Shown one piece after another: positions 58,620 to 60,701 of a stretch of 60,701 bases of DNA; the stretch's first letter is position 1, and every line of letters begins with the position of its first letter. Position numbers and translations under genes: made by a program. The notes beneath the pieces were generated by a model, which did no database searches, was not told the origin of the DNA, and worked only from the letters and a program-made list of their open reading frames with translations. Source of the DNA: an uncultured Clostridia bacterium (GTDB lineage: Bacteria > Bacillota > Clostridia > Christensenellales > UBA1242); contig CAKVHQ010000007.1 in NCBI GenBank assembly GCA_934749845.1, positions 1-60,701 of the forward strand, read 5' to 3'.

Positions 58620-60179
58620 ATGGGACTAATCGAATTTAACAACTTTTCTTTAACATTTGGCGAAAAAGTGCTTTTTAATAACGCCAATTTTTTTGTGAAC
58701 AAATTCGATAAAATGGGAATAGTAGGTGTTAATGGAGCGGGTAAAAGCACGCTTTTAAAAATGCTTACAGGCGAAGTGCTTTACGATAAGGGAACTTTAA
58801 CAATAAATCCTAACATTAAAATTGGATATTTGGACCAGCATGCTTTAATTGATAGTGACAAAACAGTAATGGATTATTTAAGAGAAAGTTTTAAAGAAAT
58901 TTATGATATGGACAAAAAACTTTCTTTAACTTATGAAAAAATGGCAACGGCGTCCACCGAGGAAGAATTAGTTTCGCTAACAAACCAAACTGAAAAAATT
59001 ATGCAATACTTGGAAGCGAATGATTTTTATAGTTTGGATGGAAAAATTAGAAAGGTTGCTGACGGGCTTGGGGTTACTGATTTTGGGCTTGACACACCTG
59101 TTAAAACTTTAAGCGGTGGGCAAAGAGCAAAGGTAAGATTAAGCAAACTTTTGCTTGAACAACCCGATGTTATTTTGCTTGACGAGCCTACAAACTTTTT
59201 GGATGTTGCGCACATAGAGTGGCTATCTAACTATATTAAAAATTCTCAAAACACATTTATTGTTGTTAGCCATGATGAAAAATTTTTAGATAATATTACA
59301 ACTTGTATTGTTGATATAGACGATAAAACGATAACAAGATATAACGAAAGTTTTTCTAAATATGTTCAAGACAAAAAAATGCGAAAAGAACTTCAACAAA
59401 GCGCTTTTGATAGACAGCAAAAAAAGATTGAAGATATGACCAAACTTATTGATAGATTTAGGTATAAAGCAACAAAAGCAAGTATGGTTCAAAGCAGAAT
59501 TAAAACGCTTAACAAAATGGATATTATTGAAAAGCCAACCGAACATTCTCGTCCTAACTTTTTGTTTAACTATAAACAACTTGGCAGTAAAATTTTGCTA
59601 GAAATAACAAATTTAAAAATTGGATATAACAACATTCCGCTTTTAAAAAAGCCAATAACTTTAACATTAGAAAAAGGCGAAAAACTGGCTATTACTGGTT
59701 TTAACGGAATTGGTAAGTCGACCTTTTTAAAAACTATTGCAGGAATCATTCCAGCAATAAGTGGCGAATTTAAGTTTGCAACAAACACAATTATTGGCTA
59801 TTATGAACAAGAAAATATTTTTGAAGACGATAGTATGACACCCGTTCAATATATTTTAAGTGAATTTCCCAAGTTAACCGAAACACAGGCTCGAAGTTGC
59901 TTGGCAAGATGTGGGCTAAAATCAAAAGAAGTTAAAGAGCCAATAAGAACTCTTAGTGGTGGAGAGCAAGGTAAAATAAAAATTTGTAAACTTACGCTTA
60001 CCCCTTGCAACATTTTAATATTAGATGAACCAACAAACCATTTGGACCACAACGCAATAGAGCAACTTTCTGTTGCCATAAAAAAATTTGGCGGAACAGT
60101 TTTGTTTGTTAGCCACGACAAAGATTTTGTTAAAAACAACGCAGATAAAATAATAAGTTTTGCAGACTTATTGCAATAA
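58620..60179 (+). CDS. ABC-F family ATPase
   Basis: 519 residues with two ABC domains and no transmembrane region. Domain 1: Walker A GVNGAGKST, signature LSGGQRAKVRLSK, Walker B VILLDEPTNFLD. Domain 2: GFNGIGKST, LSGGEQGKIKICK, ILILDEPTNHLD. The linker (about 235-310) is the charged P-site tRNA interaction motif. ABC-F proteins act on the ribosome, in translation of hard peptides or as antibiotic resistance (target protection). The YbiT/YkpA-like group is the best fit, but the subfamily cannot be fixed by eye. Confidence 0.93.
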   Translation: MGLIEFNNFSLTFGEKVLFNNANFFVNKFDKMGIVGVNGAGKSTLLKMLTGEVLYDKGTLTINPNIKIGYLDQHALIDSDKTVMDYLRESFKEIYDMDKKLSLTYEKMATASTEEELVSLTNQTEKIMQYLEANDFYSLDGKIRKVADGLGVTDFGLDTPVKTLSGGQRAKVRLSKLLLEQPDVILLDEPTNFLDVAHIEWLSNYIKNSQNTFIVVSHDEKFLDNITTCIVDIDDKTITRYNESFSKYVQDKKMRKELQQSAFDRQQKKIEDMTKLIDRFRYKATKASMVQSRIKTLNKMDIIEKPTEHSRPNFLFNYKQLGSKILLEITNLKIGYNNIPLLKKPITLTLEKGEKLAITGFNGIGKSTFLKTIAGIIPAISGEFKFATNTIIGYYEQENIFEDDSMTPVQYILSEFPKLTETQARSCLARCGLKSKEVKEPIRTLSGGEQGKIKICKLTLTPCNILILDEPTNHLDHNAIEQLSVAIKKFGGTVLFVSHDKDFVKNNADKIISFADLLQ

Positions 60180-60262
60180 TTTTAACTTTGTATGAAAACT
60201 AAAAACGATGTGAATCGTAATTTTCTTGAATGATTTTAAAATGTAATAAAATGGTTGTATGT

Positions 60263-60297
60263 AAAAAAAGAGTGAATGTTTATCACTCTTTTTTTAT
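60263..60297 (+). terminator. Terminator of the ABC-F gene
   Basis: Stem AAAAAAGAGTGA / TCACTCTTTTTT. Confidence 0.8.
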
Positions 60298-60411
60298 TTA
60301 AATTTATTAAATTTAGTTGCAAGTTGTGAAGTTTTTAAGTCGCAACGCCTTTATCAAATTTATTAAGTTAAAGGCACAAAAACTCACTTAAAACGATAAC
60401 ACAAAAATTAA

Positions 60412-60488
60412 AATTTACGGAGCAAAAAAATGACTGGCAAGGGGCTTTGCTCCGTAGACATTTTTGTTGCGAACCCACCTAGTGAAAG
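60412..60488. repeat. 77-base structured repeat, copy 1
   Basis: Identical to copy 2 at 60625-60701. It opens with a 10-bp inverted repeat ACGGAGCAAA ... TTTGCTCCGT around a 19-base loop. The following spacer can form CCCACC ... GGTGGG and GCATT ... AATGC stems, so the 213-base unit may be a structured RNA or an insertion-like repeat. Confidence 0.85.
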
Positions 60489-60534
60489 GGGGTATTGGTG
60501 GGAAAACGAAAGTTTAGCCATTAGCATTTTTTAA
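60430..60534 (+). CDS. Short ORF inside repeat copy 1
   Basis: 34 codons from the ATG in the repeat to a TAA (MTGKGLCSVDIFVANPPSER begins it). A ribosome-like GGAG lies 8 bases before the ATG. The same start and first 19 codons recur in copy 2, cut by the window end. The peptide has one Cys, two Trp in a row and no signal. A gene is possible, but the hairpin overlaps its start, so coding is doubtful. Confidence 0.3.
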   Translation: MTGKGLCSVDIFVANPPSERGYWWENESLAISIF

Positions 60535-60624
60535 ATGCGTGTTGGCGTTAAGAACTTTTGTTGTCCTTCAAAAATGCTGGAATAGAACTTTAAAACTTAT
60601 TTTAAACCACAAAATTTATCATTT

Positions 60625-60701
60625 AATTTACGGAGCAAAAAAATGACTGGCAAGGGGCTTTGCTCCGTAGACATTTTTGTTGCGAACCCACCTAGTGAAA
60701 G
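60625..60701. repeat. 77-base structured repeat, copy 2, cut by the window end
   Basis: Exact match to copy 1 to the last base; the repeat may go on beyond the window. An array with a 213-base period is likely. Confidence 0.85.

Larger units (their letters stand above)
60180..60701. other. Intergenic tail with terminator and two copies of a structured repeat
   Basis: After the ABC-F gene: a terminator-like hairpin, about 110 AT-rich bases, then two copies of a 77-base repeat set 213 bases apart with a hairpin-forming spacer. One short ORF lies in the first copy. No other gene is seen. Confidence 0.6.

Noticed and set aside
1170..60470. Shared 10-mer CTCCGTAGAC in the tRNA relic and in the terminal repeats
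   Set aside because: The match does not extend beyond ten bases, and the surrounding sequences differ, so I take it as chance.
60412..60701. CRISPR array
   Set aside because: The repeat unit is 77 bases at a 213-base period, with no spacers of 25-40 bases and no cas genes in the window.

Overview
The window is a strongly AT-rich bacterial segment, most likely from an uncultured low-GC Bacillota (Clostridia-like) lineage. The evidence is a Gram-positive gene set: VanW, class B sortase-like, WalJ/YycJ, PerR-type Fur, YqeY, a one-chain GlyRS, lipoproteins and no outer-membrane genes. Shine-Dalgarno sites of the GGAG type are common, and RF2 is made through a programmed UGA frameshift, so UGA is a stop codon. 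The assignment is an inference from gene families; no marker was searched. The left edge cuts an integrase and the right edge ends inside a repeated sequence, so the window may be one whole contig.

Layout. 1-1.4 kb: a decayed tyrosine integrase beside tRNA-Arg(ACG) and a half-tRNA relic, i.e. an old integration site. 1.5-10.3 kb: housekeeping genes (rnr, a MazG-like gene, mscL-serS, an AlkD-like glycosylase), tRNA-Ser(GGA), a DUF11 protein, GtrA and SodC, with a small Xre regulator and a relic of a second one. 10.4-14.5 kb: a lone PD-(D/E)XK nuclease, a radical SAM protein, and a three-gene membrane/LURP-one cassette. 14.5-17.9 kb: a two-gene SUF (SmsC-SmsB-like) iron-sulfur unit, a tandem pair of unknown paralogues and a membrane protein. 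17.9-27 kb: an SDR whose catalytic Lys is replaced, a glycosyltransferase, radC-glyS-yqeY, a membrane J-protein, PerR, MarR, and two tandem HExxH proteins.

27-41.5 kb is mostly envelope genes: polysaccharide deacetylase, beta-helix lipoprotein, Ca2+ ATPase, PH-domain protein, RmuC, VanW, an M1 peptidase lipoprotein, WalJ with a sortase-like protein that has lost its catalytic residues, and an HtrA lipoprotein. A cluster of DnaA boxes lies between VanW and the M1 peptidase. 41.6-60.7 kb: a frameshifted Rho-N/SAP-like gene with its divergent Xre regulator and paired operators, prfB, a third HExxH protein, a toxin-24-like plus DUF4417 pair, an archaeal-type ValS, TsaD, surface and membrane proteins, a candidate small RNA, gltX, an ABC-F protein and the terminal repeats.

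Two themes cross the window. First, at least seven genes have a -10 hexamer ending exactly six bases before the start codon and no Shine-Dalgarno site, which implies leaderless mRNAs. Second, several proteins keep a family fold while losing catalytic residues (sortase, SDR), and several genes are broken by one-base indels next to homopolymers.
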